Positions 36,844 to 45,282 of a DNA stretch of 64,000 nucleotides are shown here, in pieces. Source of the stretch: Gordonia iterans. Its GTDB lineage: Bacteria > Actinomycetota > Actinomycetes > Mycobacteriales > Mycobacteriaceae. The DNA is taken from the NCBI RefSeq assembly GCF_002993285.1, contig NZ_CP027433.1:682001-746000 (forward strand). Direction: 5' to 3'. A program made the translations under genes and the position numbers. The notes beneath the pieces are model-generated. The model was given only the letters and a program-made list of their open reading frames with translations. It was not told where the DNA came from and did not search any database. Numbering within the stretch: the first letter of the stretch is position 1; the number at the start of each line of letters is the position of its first letter.

Positions 36844-38001
36844 TCAGCTGTGGACCGGGTCGTGGAGCATCTGGTCGATCGGAACCCCGGCGAGCCGGAG
36901 TTTGAGCTTGGTGGAGGCGATCATGTCCTCCGGGCCGGCGATGAGCACCTGCCAGCCGGACCAGTCGGCGAACTTTGCGGCAACGTCGCCGACCCGTCCG
37001 ACGACGATCTCCACGCCCCACTGATGCGGATCCGGCGCGCCCTGCGCCCACCAGGGATCGGTGGTCTCCTCGATCACGCCGGTCACCCGCAGCCACGGGT
37101 TGGTGGCAGCCAGATCGCGCAGGACCGCGAGGTCGTACAGTTCGCCGGGGAAGCGGGCGCCATAGAAGAGGTGGGTCGGCGGTGAGTCGGCGCGGCGCGC
37201 CATCGCGAGCAGGAGGGCGCGCAGCGGCGCCAGGCCCGAGCCGCCGGCCACCATCAGCACTGGGCGCTCCGGGTCGACGTGCAACACCCCGTGCGACTGC
37301 GCGAAGGTCCACACGTCCCCGGGCGCGGTCTCCTTCACGATCGAGGTGCTCACATGTCCGCCCGGCACCGCGCGGACGTGGAACTCCAACTCGCCGTTCT
37401 CGTTCGGCGGAACCGCAGGGGAGAGGTCACGCCAGGAATGCGGCCACTGCGGGATCGTGGTCTCGACGTACTGCCCGGGCAGCAGCGGCGGGGTCGGATC
37501 GATCGCGACCAGCCGGACCACCGCCCGCTCCCGGTTGATGGTGAACTTCTGCACCACCTTCGCGCGCCAGGTGGCCGGGCCCTCGACGCTCTGCGCGGCG
37601 CCGCGCATCACTCCGGTCGTCAGCATCATGGCCTGCACGACGGTGTCGGCGGTCTCGTCCTTCCAGTCCGGACCGAAGAGCGCCGCGGATTCGGTGACGA
37701 GGGCTCGGAGCATCAGGTCGTAGTGCTCGTCGGCGACTCCGTACTTCCGGTGGTCGCGCCCGAGCTGGGCGAGGAACTCGATCAGTTCGTCGTGCCCGCT
37801 TTCGCCGGGCAGTGCCTCCAGGACGTGATCGAGCACCTGCGTGAACGCCTGCCGCAGATGACTGAGGTGAGCCGGGAACAGGTCGCGGGTCGCGGGGGAG
37901 AGGCCGAAGAGCCGGGCGAGCACCCGGCCGGCGAAACCGTCCGGATCGGCGGCGATCAGATCACGGAGCCGGTGCAGGACGGGCTGAGTCGATTCGCTCA
38001 C
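36844..38001 (-). CDS. Type II flavohemoglobin-like protein (globin plus FAD/NAD reductase)
   Basis: A 385-residue fusion. The globin domain (1-140) has a proximal-His block LGRDHRKYGV (about 95). The reductase has an FAD region LLPGQYVETTIP and SWRDLSPAVPPNE (about 175-205), where the classical RxYS flavin motif is not conserved. An NAD region, VLMVAGGSGLAPLRALLLA (about 250), follows. This departure from the RxYS motif is the mark of type II flavohemoglobins such as mycobacterial Rv0385. Nitric oxide dioxygenation is therefore less certain; a redox role linked to membrane lipids or D-lactate has been proposed for the type. It is convergent with hspR. Confidence 0.88.
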   Translation of the reverse strand: MSESTQPVLHRLRDLIAADPDGFAGRVLARLFGLSPATRDLFPAHLSHLRQAFTQVLDHVLEALPGESGHDELIEFLAQLGRDHRKYGVADEHYDLMLRALVTESAALFGPDWKDETADTVVQAMMLTTGVMRGAAQSVEGPATWRAKVVQKFTINRERAVVRLVAIDPTPPLLPGQYVETTIPQWPHSWRDLSPAVPPNENGELEFHVRAVPGGHVSTSIVKETAPGDVWTFAQSHGVLHVDPERPVLMVAGGSGLAPLRALLLAMARRADSPPTHLFYGARFPGELYDLAVLRDLAATNPWLRVTGVIEETTDPWWAQGAPDPHQWGVEIVVGRVGDVAAKFADWSGWQVLIAGPEDMIASTKLKLRLAGVPIDQMLHDPVHS

Positions 38002-38105
38002 CGTGTCCTCCTCCCTGCCGCGCGGCCGAAGTGCGTTCCCCGCCCGCCCCAGAATAGTCCTGTCCCGCAGCGGCTCTGCCCGCAGGCGCGCGATTCCGGC
38101 GCCGA

Positions 38106-39299
38106 ATGTGGCACCCTACAATCGTGTCGACTCTGGACGGGCGGGTGGCCGGGATCGTCGACGCCCACGCCCACTTCTTCAACCCACGGACGCCGCCGTG
38201 GAGTCTCCAGCGGCTCGGCCGGGCTTCGGTGCCGGTGCTGCGCGCACTGCCCGCTCCGCTGGTGCGGGTGGCCGGCCGGTTCACCGACGAGCACAGCCTC
38301 AGCGGTCTCGCCGGTCCCGGCCTGCTCAACAAGCGATACGAACTGCGGGAGTACGGCAAGGACCTCGCGGGGCTCTGCACCGCCGCCGGGGTCACCGTGG
38401 AGTCCGTGATCCCGGTCGATTCGCAATGGCGGCGCCGGCTCTCGCCGGACGATGCCGCCGCCGCGGTGCGCCGCGACATCGAGCAACTGGCGTCGCTCCC
38501 GTACGGGAACGGACTTCCCGCATTGGGCGGACTGCTGGTGCCCGCCGACGAACGGGTGCCCGGGCTCGGTGTGCGCGAATCCCTGGACCGGGATGAGCTG
38601 GGGCTGATCCGCGGGGTACGACTGCGTTGGGGGCGTCATCCCGACCCTCTCGTGCACGATTGGTCGAGCGAGTCCGGCGCGCTGTCGTCGCCGAACTTCC
38701 TCCGCACGTTCCCGAGTCTCGCCGACCGCGGGCTGATCTTCGAATCGCTGTGCTACTCACACGAACTCGGCGAACTGGCGGCATTCGCATCGGAGTACCC
38801 CGAGGTGGACATCGTCGTCGAGCACCTCGGTCTTCCGGTCGGCGTATTCGGTCCGGTCGGCAGTTCGACCGGGACGACGGCGGCGGCCCGCGCCGACATT
38901 CTGAGTCTGTGGCGCGAGCGCATGTCCATGCTCGCCGCGCGCCCCAACGTGTCGGTCAAGATCAGCGGCATCGCGAGCGGACTGCTCGGCTACGGCCGGG
39001 AGCGCTCCGGGAACATCGGCGGACAGCACATCCTGGCCGACATGATCGGACCGCTGGTGCTCCACGTGACCGACCGTTTCGGTCCCGAGCGCGTGCTGTT
39101 CGGCTCGAACGCTCCGCTGGACTCGCACAACGCGACGATCGGGGTGACGGTCGGTGCACTCGTCGACGTCCTGTCGGATCGGGGCGACCATCTGCTGTCG
39201 CGCCTGTTCGCCGGGAACGCCCGGCGCCTGTACCGGATCGCCGATCACCCCCCGGCCTCCGGGGAGGCGGCCTCGGAGTCCGTGGACGCCGGCGACTGA
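38106..39299 (+). CDS. Amidohydrolase family protein (amidohydrolase 2 type)
   Basis: A protein of about 397 residues with a TIM-barrel metal hydrolase pattern: GIVDAHAHFFNP (His-x-His, about 18), VEHLGLPVG (His about 243), and VLFGSNAPLDSHN (Asp about 340). Relatives hydrolyse or decarboxylate cyclic and aromatic acids. Start codons at 38106 (ATG) and 38124 (GTG) are both possible and neither has a ribosome site. A TACAAT hexamer lies between them, which could be a -10 if a later GTG (38145) is used. It is divergent from the flavohemoglobin gene. Confidence 0.8.
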   Translation: MWHPTIVSTLDGRVAGIVDAHAHFFNPRTPPWSLQRLGRASVPVLRALPAPLVRVAGRFTDEHSLSGLAGPGLLNKRYELREYGKDLAGLCTAAGVTVESVIPVDSQWRRRLSPDDAAAAVRRDIEQLASLPYGNGLPALGGLLVPADERVPGLGVRESLDRDELGLIRGVRLRWGRHPDPLVHDWSSESGALSSPNFLRTFPSLADRGLIFESLCYSHELGELAAFASEYPEVDIVVEHLGLPVGVFGPVGSSTGTTAAARADILSLWRERMSMLAARPNVSVKISGIASGLLGYGRERSGNIGGQHILADMIGPLVLHVTDRFGPERVLFGSNAPLDSHNATIGVTVGALVDVLSDRGDHLLSRLFAGNARRLYRIADHPPASGEAASESVDAGD

Positions 39300-39383
39300 C
39301 GGTGCTGCGCGAACCTCCGGTGGCGTCGGCGGCACGCGCTACGGTGAGGGGATAGGCCGTGCAGCAGGAGGGAGGGCCCCGTC

Positions 39384-41096
39384 ATGACATCGTCGCCCCA
39401 CACGTCGTCGACCCACACACCCCCGACCGGCATCGTCGAACCGGCTCCGCACGTCACCCACCAGGTGCTCAATCAGGCGCCGCCGCGCGTCGACGTCAAC
39501 GAGTACGACACGAACAGGGTGCTGGCCGAGGCGGTCCGGCGGCACGACGGCGCGTGGGGCGAGGCCGAACTCTCCGAGATCGGCGCGCACGTCGGCACCG
39601 CCGAGTTTCAGCATGACGCTCAACTCGCGAACACCGTGACGCCGGTCCTGCACGCACTGGATCGGTGGGGGAACCGGATCGACGAGGTGGAATACCACCC
39701 GTCGTATCACCGGATCATCTCGTCGGCGGTCGCCCACGGCGCGCACACCCGGTGCTGGGACGACCCGCAGCCCGGGTCGCACGTGGTGCGGGCCGCCGCT
39801 TTCATGCTCTACGGGCAGATCGAACCCGGCCACGCGTGCCCGGTGTCGATGACGCACGCGGTGGTCCCCTCGCTCGAGCTCCAGCCCGACCTGGCCGCCG
39901 AGTGGGTGCCCCGGGCGCTGCGCCGCGAATACTCGCCGGAGCTGACGGCCGACAAGACCTCGGCGATCTTCGGCATGTCGATGACCGAGAAGCAGGGCGG
40001 CTCGGATGTGCGCGCCAACACGACGGTCGCCCGTCCGGCCGGTCGCGGGGGCCCGGGGCAGCCGTACCTGCTGACCGGCCACAAGTGGTTCTGCTCGGCG
40101 CCGATGTCCGACGCCTTCCTGGTGCTGGCTCAGGCGGAAGGAGCTGGGGGAGAAGGGCTCTCGTGTTTCCTGCTGCCGCGCGTGCTGCCCGACGGCACCC
40201 GGAACGTCTTCCGCATCCAGCGGCTCAAGAACAAGCTCGGCAACAAGTCGAACGCCTCGAGTGAGATCGAGCTCGACGGCACCGTCGCGCACATGGTGGG
40301 CGAGCCCGGGCGGGGGGTCCGCACCATCATCGAGATGGTCGCGCAGACCCGGCTCGACTGCGTGCTCGGTTCCACGGCGGGCATGCGCCAGAGTGTGGCC
40401 GAGGCCCTCTGGCACGCACGGCACCGGCAGGCCTTCGGCGCCACCCTGGTCGACCAGCCGGCCATGACGGCGGTGCTGGCCGACCTCGCGCTGGAGTCGG
40501 AGGCGGCGACGGTCACCGCCGTGCGGCTGGCCCGGGCGCACGACGAGGACGCCTCCGACGGCGAGCGTGCGTTCCGCCGGCTGGCGACCGCCGTCGCGAA
40601 GTACTGGATCTGCAAACGCGGTCCGCACCACGCGTACGAGGCGCTGGAATGCCTCGGGGGCAACGGCTACACTGAGGACTTCCCGCTCGCGATGCGATAT
40701 CGGGAACAGCCGGTGATGGCGGTCTGGGAGGGTTCGGGCAACGTGATCGCCCTCGATGTGCTGCGTGCGATGACGCGCGAGCCTGAGTCGGTGGGGGCCT
40801 TCGACGCCGAGGTGAACCTCGCGCGCGGCGCGCACCCGGTGCTCGACGCGCATCTGGACCGTCTTCGTGATCGACTCGGCGAACTCGTCGGCCTGGATCC
40901 GGCGTCCGCCCAGCGCCGGGCACGCGGCGTCGTCGAAGCGATGGCCCTCGCGCTGGAGGCCTCCCTGCTGACGCGCTTCTCGCCGAATCCGGTGGCCGAG
41001 GCCTTCGTCGCCGCACGCCTGGGCCCGGAGCGCGGATTCGAATACGGAACGCTCCCGGTGGGGACGGACCTGCCGGCGATCCTGGAAAGGCACTGA
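39384..41096 (+). CDS. AidB-like acyl-CoA dehydrogenase family protein
   Basis: A 570-residue flavoprotein. AidB-type features are the N-terminal extension with RWGNRIDEVEYHPSYH (about 93), the flavin block MSMTEKQGGSDV (about 203), and the C-terminal ECLGGNGYTEDFPLA (about 425) followed by WEGSGNVIALDVLRA. AidB proteins bind DNA and are induced by alkylation, though some relatives act as ordinary dehydrogenases. GGAGGGAGG precedes the ATG. The SDR gene begins one base after its stop, so the two are one transcript. Confidence 0.88.
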   Translation: MTSSPHTSSTHTPPTGIVEPAPHVTHQVLNQAPPRVDVNEYDTNRVLAEAVRRHDGAWGEAELSEIGAHVGTAEFQHDAQLANTVTPVLHALDRWGNRIDEVEYHPSYHRIISSAVAHGAHTRCWDDPQPGSHVVRAAAFMLYGQIEPGHACPVSMTHAVVPSLELQPDLAAEWVPRALRREYSPELTADKTSAIFGMSMTEKQGGSDVRANTTVARPAGRGGPGQPYLLTGHKWFCSAPMSDAFLVLAQAEGAGGEGLSCFLLPRVLPDGTRNVFRIQRLKNKLGNKSNASSEIELDGTVAHMVGEPGRGVRTIIEMVAQTRLDCVLGSTAGMRQSVAEALWHARHRQAFGATLVDQPAMTAVLADLALESEAATVTAVRLARAHDEDASDGERAFRRLATAVAKYWICKRGPHHAYEALECLGGNGYTEDFPLAMRYREQPVMAVWEGSGNVIALDVLRAMTREPESVGAFDAEVNLARGAHPVLDAHLDRLRDRLGELVGLDPASAQRRARGVVEAMALALEASLLTRFSPNPVAEAFVAARLGPERGFEYGTLPVGTDLPAILERH

Positions 41097-41097
41097 C

Positions 41098-42027
41098 ATG
41101 ACGGCTGACTCGGGTGAGGGCGGACAGTCCGGCGACGAGGGTGCCGCCGGAGAGGGGCCGAGGAACTACCTGGTGACGGGAGCGGCCTCCGGCATGGGGG
41201 CGCAGGTGGCACGACGACTCCGCGCCGCCGGGCACGAGGTGATCGGCGTGGACCGCGACGACGCGGATGTCGTAGCGGACCTCTCGGGACCCGACGGGCG
41301 GCGGCGCGCGGTCGTCGAGGCGCGCGAGCGCTGTTCCGGAGTGCTGCACGGAGCGGTCTTCGCAGCGGGTATGGGGCCGGCGCGCGGGGCTGAGCGCACG
41401 TTGTTGGAGGTGAACGTCCTCGGCGTCACCGAGCTCCTCTCCGAGCTGCGCCCGGCACTGGCTGCGGCGGGCAAAGCCAAGGTCGTCGTCTTCGGCTCCA
41501 ACTCCACCACCTCGACGCCGCTGGTGCCGCGCCGCGCGATCCGGCTGGCGCAGCGCGGCGACACCGCGGCGGCGGCGCGGGTCCTGCGGAGACGGGGGCG
41601 CCTGGCGCCGCCGCTGGCCTATGCCACGAGCAAGCTCGCGGTGAGTCGCTGGTGCCGCGAGCAGGCGGTGTCCGCCGAGTGGGCAGGCTCCGGGATCGCG
41701 CTGAACGTGCTGGCTCCCGGCCCGGTGCTGACGCCGTTGCTGCGCGGGCAGCTGAACAGTGCGACGGGCAGCCAGGTGCGGTCGTTCCCGGTGCCGGCCC
41801 GCGAGTGCGGAACTCCCGAACAACTCGCCGAGTGGACGCTGACGATGCTCTCGCCGGCAGCGGACTTCATGATCGGATCGGTGGTGACGGTGGACGGCGG
41901 CACCGAGGCGCTGCTGCGTCCCCGTGACTGGCCGTCGCGACTTCCGGTGCGGGAGCTGCCGCGGATGCTGTGGACTATGGCCCGGGCGCCCGGCCGCGGT
42001 CAGGTCGCCGACTACTCCGGCGTCTGA
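41098..42027 (+). CDS. Short-chain dehydrogenase/reductase
   Basis: A 309-residue SDR. The cofactor motif is VTGAASGMG (about 26), the NAG-like block is FAAGMG, and the active-site pair is YATSK (about 180). The spacing and the C-terminal VTVDGGTEALLRP resemble 3-alpha-hydroxysteroid dehydrogenase-like members. A 20-residue Gly/Glu-rich N-terminus is extra. It is cotranscribed with the AidB-like gene. Its 3' end overlaps the convergent TetR gene by 16 bp. Confidence 0.88.
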   Translation: MTADSGEGGQSGDEGAAGEGPRNYLVTGAASGMGAQVARRLRAAGHEVIGVDRDDADVVADLSGPDGRRRAVVEARERCSGVLHGAVFAAGMGPARGAERTLLEVNVLGVTELLSELRPALAAAGKAKVVVFGSNSTTSTPLVPRRAIRLAQRGDTAAAARVLRRRGRLAPPLAYATSKLAVSRWCREQAVSAEWAGSGIALNVLAPGPVLTPLLRGQLNSATGSQVRSFPVPARECGTPEQLAEWTLTMLSPAADFMIGSVVTVDGGTEALLRPRDWPSRLPVRELPRMLWTMARAPGRGQVADYSGV

Positions 42028-42617
42028 TCGAGCGCGGCGAAGGCCGCCTGGATCGGGGGATCGGTCTCGATCACGTGGCGCATCGACCACTCGAGGTCGG
42101 CGATCGGGGTGCCTGCCGTCTCATGGCCGATGAGCAGCAGCATGGACATTCCGGCGAGGTGGCCGGCGTGCGTCTGGTCGACGCCGAGTTCGCCGATGTA
42201 GCGGGCGACGGCCCCGCGTCGCACGGCGTCGACCTCGGTCAGGGCACCGGCGACGCGCTCGTCGACGGCCGCCCAGGCCCTGATGGCGGCCTCGGCGCGG
42301 TGCGGGAGGCTGAGCGCGACCTCGATCAGGGCGGCGATCCGTTCGGCTGACGGCGGTTCGGTGTCGAGGCGGGCGACGATCCGATCGGTCGCTTCGTCCC
42401 GCCAGTGACCGATCAGCGCCTGCTCGAACTCTTTCCAATTCCGGAACGAATGGTAGAAGGCGCCGGTGGTCAGACCGGTCTCGGCGCAGACCGTCGCCTG
42501 CTTGAAGCCGACGTACCCGTCCCGCGCCAGGACGCGCATGCCGGCGTCGAGGAAGCGGCTGCGCAGCGGCTGCTCCGCCGGAGCCGAGGCGTCGGTGATC
42601 GTCGGTTCGCTGGTCAT
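42012..42617 (-). CDS. TetR family transcriptional regulator
   Basis: A 201-residue protein with an N-terminal helix-turn-helix (about 20-65: RFLDAGMRVLARDGYVGFKQ and TTGAFYHSF) and a helical ligand domain. It is divergent from the MpaB/DUF4334 pair. A perfect 8+2+8 palindrome lies in the 119-bp gap between them, so it most likely represses itself and that pair. Confidence 0.9.
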   Translation of the reverse strand: MTSEPTITDASAPAEQPLRSRFLDAGMRVLARDGYVGFKQATVCAETGLTTGAFYHSFRNWKEFEQALIGHWRDEATDRIVARLDTEPPSAERIAALIEVALSLPHRAEAAIRAWAAVDERVAGALTEVDAVRRGAVARYIGELGVDQTHAGHLAGMSMLLLIGHETAGTPIADLEWSMRHVIETDPPIQAAFAALDQTPE

Positions 42618-42678
42618 GGATCGATTCTGCCACGCGGCCGGAGTGACCCCCGGAATCCCGGCACACCCTGGCCAAGAG

Positions 42679-42696
42679 GCATAAGTTGACTTATGC
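42679..42696. promoter_or_regulatory. Perfect palindrome GCATAAGT-TG-ACTTATGC, probable TetR operator
   Basis: An 18-bp inverted repeat (8+2+8, no mismatch) placed between the divergent tetR and MpaB-family genes, 62 bp and 41 bp from the two starts. Size and location fit a TetR dimer site. Confidence 0.8.
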
Positions 42697-42736
42697 TCAC
42701 GGAGATCATCCGTCCACGACGACGAAAGGCGGCACC

Positions 42737-43609
42737 ATGCTTCGCCGGGACCGCAATCGGGGCCTCGACCCCCGCACCGATTTCGAGGAGATCTACCGCA
42801 GTCTCACGCTGTATGAGTTCCCGTGGGACTTCAACCAGGCGCTGAGCTTCGCGTTGTTCCGCACCTACGCCGTACCGAGCATCGGCGCGCTGCTCTCGGA
42901 GTCGCGCGGCTTCGACGACACGCAGAAGCGCTACGACGACACCGGCCTCCTGCTGGAACGTCCGCTGGTGTGCGGGTTCGACTCCGCGGACGGCAGGGCG
43001 GCGATCCGGCGCATCAACCAGATGCACCGCGCGTACGACATCACCAACGACGACATGCTGTACGTGCTGGCCACGTTCGTCGTGGTCCCGAAGCGATGGA
43101 TCGACGACTACGGCTGGCGCAGGATGACCTACGACGAGGTCACGGCCACCGTGCACTACTACCGCAAGCTCGCCCGGCACATGAACATCGCGGACGTTCC
43201 CGAGAGGTACGAGGACTTCGCCGATCTGATGGACTCCTACGAAGCCGCGCATTTCGCCTTCGACGACGGCGGCCGGCGTGTCGCGGACCTCACCATGGAC
43301 CTGATGGCCGGCTTCTATCCGGCCCCGCTCCGCCCGGCCGTGCGGGTGTTCTCCCGCGGGCTGATGGACCGGCCGTTGCTCGACGCCTTCGGGTACGACG
43401 AGCCGCCGGCGCCGGTGCGAGCGGCCGCCCGGGCGGGCATGCGGGTGCGCGCGGCCGTCGTCCGCGGTCTGCCGCCCCGCCGGCGAGCCCAGACCTTCGG
43501 CCGCAGCCGGCGGATGAAGACCTACGGTCCCGGTGAGGCCGTGACGGAGCGACTCGGCACCTTTCCCAGTTGCCCCGTGCACGCCGATGCCGAGATGATG
43601 GCGGGATGA
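42737..43609 (+). CDS. MpaB-type oxygenase, DUF2236 family
   Basis: A 290-residue protein of the DUF2236 group, which includes latex-clearing protein and fungal MpaB; many members bind a b-type heme. It shows NQALSFALFRTYAVPSIGAL near 30 and the helical core YVLATFVVVPKRWIDDYG with VTATVHYYRKLARHMNI (about 115-155; a His candidate for heme). The C-terminus is Arg-rich. AAAGGCGG precedes the ATG. The next gene (DUF4334) starts at an ATGA overlap, so both are one unit under the TetR palindrome. The substrate is unknown. Confidence 0.8.
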   Translation: MLRRDRNRGLDPRTDFEEIYRSLTLYEFPWDFNQALSFALFRTYAVPSIGALLSESRGFDDTQKRYDDTGLLLERPLVCGFDSADGRAAIRRINQMHRAYDITNDDMLYVLATFVVVPKRWIDDYGWRRMTYDEVTATVHYYRKLARHMNIADVPERYEDFADLMDSYEAAHFAFDDGGRRVADLTMDLMAGFYPAPLRPAVRVFSRGLMDRPLLDAFGYDEPPAPVRAAARAGMRVRAAVVRGLPPRRRAQTFGRSRRMKTYGPGEAVTERLGTFPSCPVHADAEMMAG

Positions 43610-44121
43610 GCGACCTCCGGCTTGACGGCCTCGACACCGTCGGCGCGACCGATCTCTTCGACTCGCTGCCGCCGGTGCGCGTGGCCGAGATCCTCGGGCG
43701 ATGGCACGGGAGCGAGGTCCCGACCGGGCACCCGCTGGACGGGCTTCTCGACGTCTCCGGCTGGTACGGCAAGGAGTTCGTCGATGCCGACCGGGTGCAT
43801 CCGCTGCTCTTCGGATCGGCCGGGGCGCTCTACGCGGTGAATCCGAAGCTCATGCCGCTCGGTCTGCTCAACCGCCTCGGCCGCCGCTTCCCGCGGTGGC
43901 TGCCGCCCGGCGGCACGGCGCTCTTCCGGCTGGCCGCCACCCGCAGACCCCGCGCGCGGCTCCGCGACGTGCAGTACCGAGGGGTGGTGAGCGCGGCGAT
44001 GGTCTACGACGACCTGCCGGTCATCGACCACTTCCGCCGACTCGGACCGGACTCGCTCCTGGGGGCGATGGATCTCCGGGGCTCCGACAGGCCGTACTTC
44101 TTCCTCCTCGAACGCGACTGA
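43606..44121 (+). CDS. DUF4334/GXWXG domain protein
   Basis: A 171-residue protein. The GXWXG block is ILGRWHGSEVPTGHPLDGLL (about 25-45), and the DUF4334 part has PKLMPLGLLNR and DVQYRGVVSAAMVYDDLPV with a C-terminal DLRGSDRPYFFLLER. The ATG overlaps the stop of the MpaB-type gene. The domain pair is usually seen as a single small protein of unknown function; the calycin-like beta pattern suggests binding of a hydrophobic ligand. It may bind or process the product of the oxygenase. Confidence 0.85.
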   Translation: MSDLRLDGLDTVGATDLFDSLPPVRVAEILGRWHGSEVPTGHPLDGLLDVSGWYGKEFVDADRVHPLLFGSAGALYAVNPKLMPLGLLNRLGRRFPRWLPPGGTALFRLAATRRPRARLRDVQYRGVVSAAMVYDDLPVIDHFRRLGPDSLLGAMDLRGSDRPYFFLLERD

Positions 44122-44160
44122 CGCCCGGCCGGGGACGGCGCATCCGTCAGGGCAGGAGAA

Positions 44161-45282
44161 TCAGCTCTCGGAGATCTTCGGCTCGACCTCGACCTGAGGA
44201 GCGGACTGAGTGGCCTTTTCCACGAGCGGGCGCACACCCTCGGCGAACCAGAACGCTTCCTCGATGTGCGGCTGCCCGGACAGCACGAAGTGATCGATGC
44301 CGACCCCGCGGTACTGCGCGATCAGGTCGGCGATCTCGGCATGACTGCCCACCAGGGCGGTTCCGGCGCCGCCGCGGACCAGACCGTAGCCGGCCCAGAG
44401 ACCCGGGTAGACCTCGAGGTTCTCGATGTCCGAGCTCAGCTGGGCCTGGCGCTTCTGGCCTTCGGACTCGGCCTTGGCGATCGCCGCGCGAGTGAACTCG
44501 ATGACGCTGCGGTCCATCCGGTCGACCAGTTTGCGGGCCTCGGCCCAGGCCTCCTCGCGAGTGTCGCGGGCGATCACGTGCGCCCGGATGCCGAACGACA
44601 GGTCGCGGCCGTGGCGCGCGGATCGTCGTCGTACGTCGTCGACGAGCTCCCCGACGGCCGCGGGCGGTTCGGTCCACGTGAGGTAGGTGTCGACGGTCTG
44701 CGCCGCCGTCTCGCGGGCCGCCTCGCTGGCCCCGCCGAAGAAGACCTCCGGCACCGGCGACGGCGGGTTGTGCACGACGGCCCCGGCCACGTCGTAGTAC
44801 TCGCCGGCGAAGTCGAACGGGGTGCCCGACCACGCTTCGCGCACGATCTTCACGAATTCGGTGGTGCGGGCGTACCGCTCGTCCTTGCTCAGACGGTCGC
44901 CGAAGCGGGCCTGCTCGGTCCGGTCGCCGCCGGTCACCACGTTCAGGGCGAGCCGCCCGCCGGACAGCTCGTGGAAGGCGGCGGCTTGCTGCGCCGCCAG
45001 GGTCGGGGACACCAGGCCTGGCCGGAAGGCGACCAGGAACTTCAGGCGGCTGGTCTGTGGGATCAGCGCGGCGGCGGTGACCCAGGCGTCGTTGCACCAC
45101 GTGCCGGTCGGGGTCAGCACCGCCTCGAAGCCCAGTTGCTCGGCGGTCTTGGCGACCAGTGCCAGGTAGTCGAGGGAAGCCGGTCGGTGCGCGGACGCGA
45201 AGCCCTCCTGCACGGCGGCGCCGACCACCTCGCGACCGTCGCCGGTCGTGGGGAGGTACCAGTGGAAATGCGGGGTGGTCAT
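44161..45282 (-). CDS. ssuD: FMNH2-dependent alkanesulfonate monooxygenase
   Basis: A 373-residue luciferase-fold enzyme. SsuD marks are FHWYLPTTGDGRE at the start, EAVLTPTGTWCNDAW, LKFLVAFRPGLVSPT, NVVTGGDRTEQARFGD and a C-terminal HIEEAFWFAEGVRPL. It cleaves C-S bonds of alkanesulfonates with reduced flavin and oxygen, freeing sulfite. The start overlaps the ssuB stop (ATGA), and it is the last gene of the sulfonate operon. No flavin reductase (ssuE) is in the operon. Confidence 0.94.
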   Translation of the reverse strand: MTTPHFHWYLPTTGDGREVVGAAVQEGFASAHRPASLDYLALVAKTAEQLGFEAVLTPTGTWCNDAWVTAAALIPQTSRLKFLVAFRPGLVSPTLAAQQAAAFHELSGGRLALNVVTGGDRTEQARFGDRLSKDERYARTTEFVKIVREAWSGTPFDFAGEYYDVAGAVVHNPPSPVPEVFFGGASEAARETAAQTVDTYLTWTEPPAAVGELVDDVRRRSARHGRDLSFGIRAHVIARDTREEAWAEARKLVDRMDRSVIEFTRAAIAKAESEGQKRQAQLSSDIENLEVYPGLWAGYGLVRGGAGTALVGSHAEIADLIAQYRGVGIDHFVLSGQPHIEEAFWFAEGVRPLVEKATQSAPQVEVEPKISES

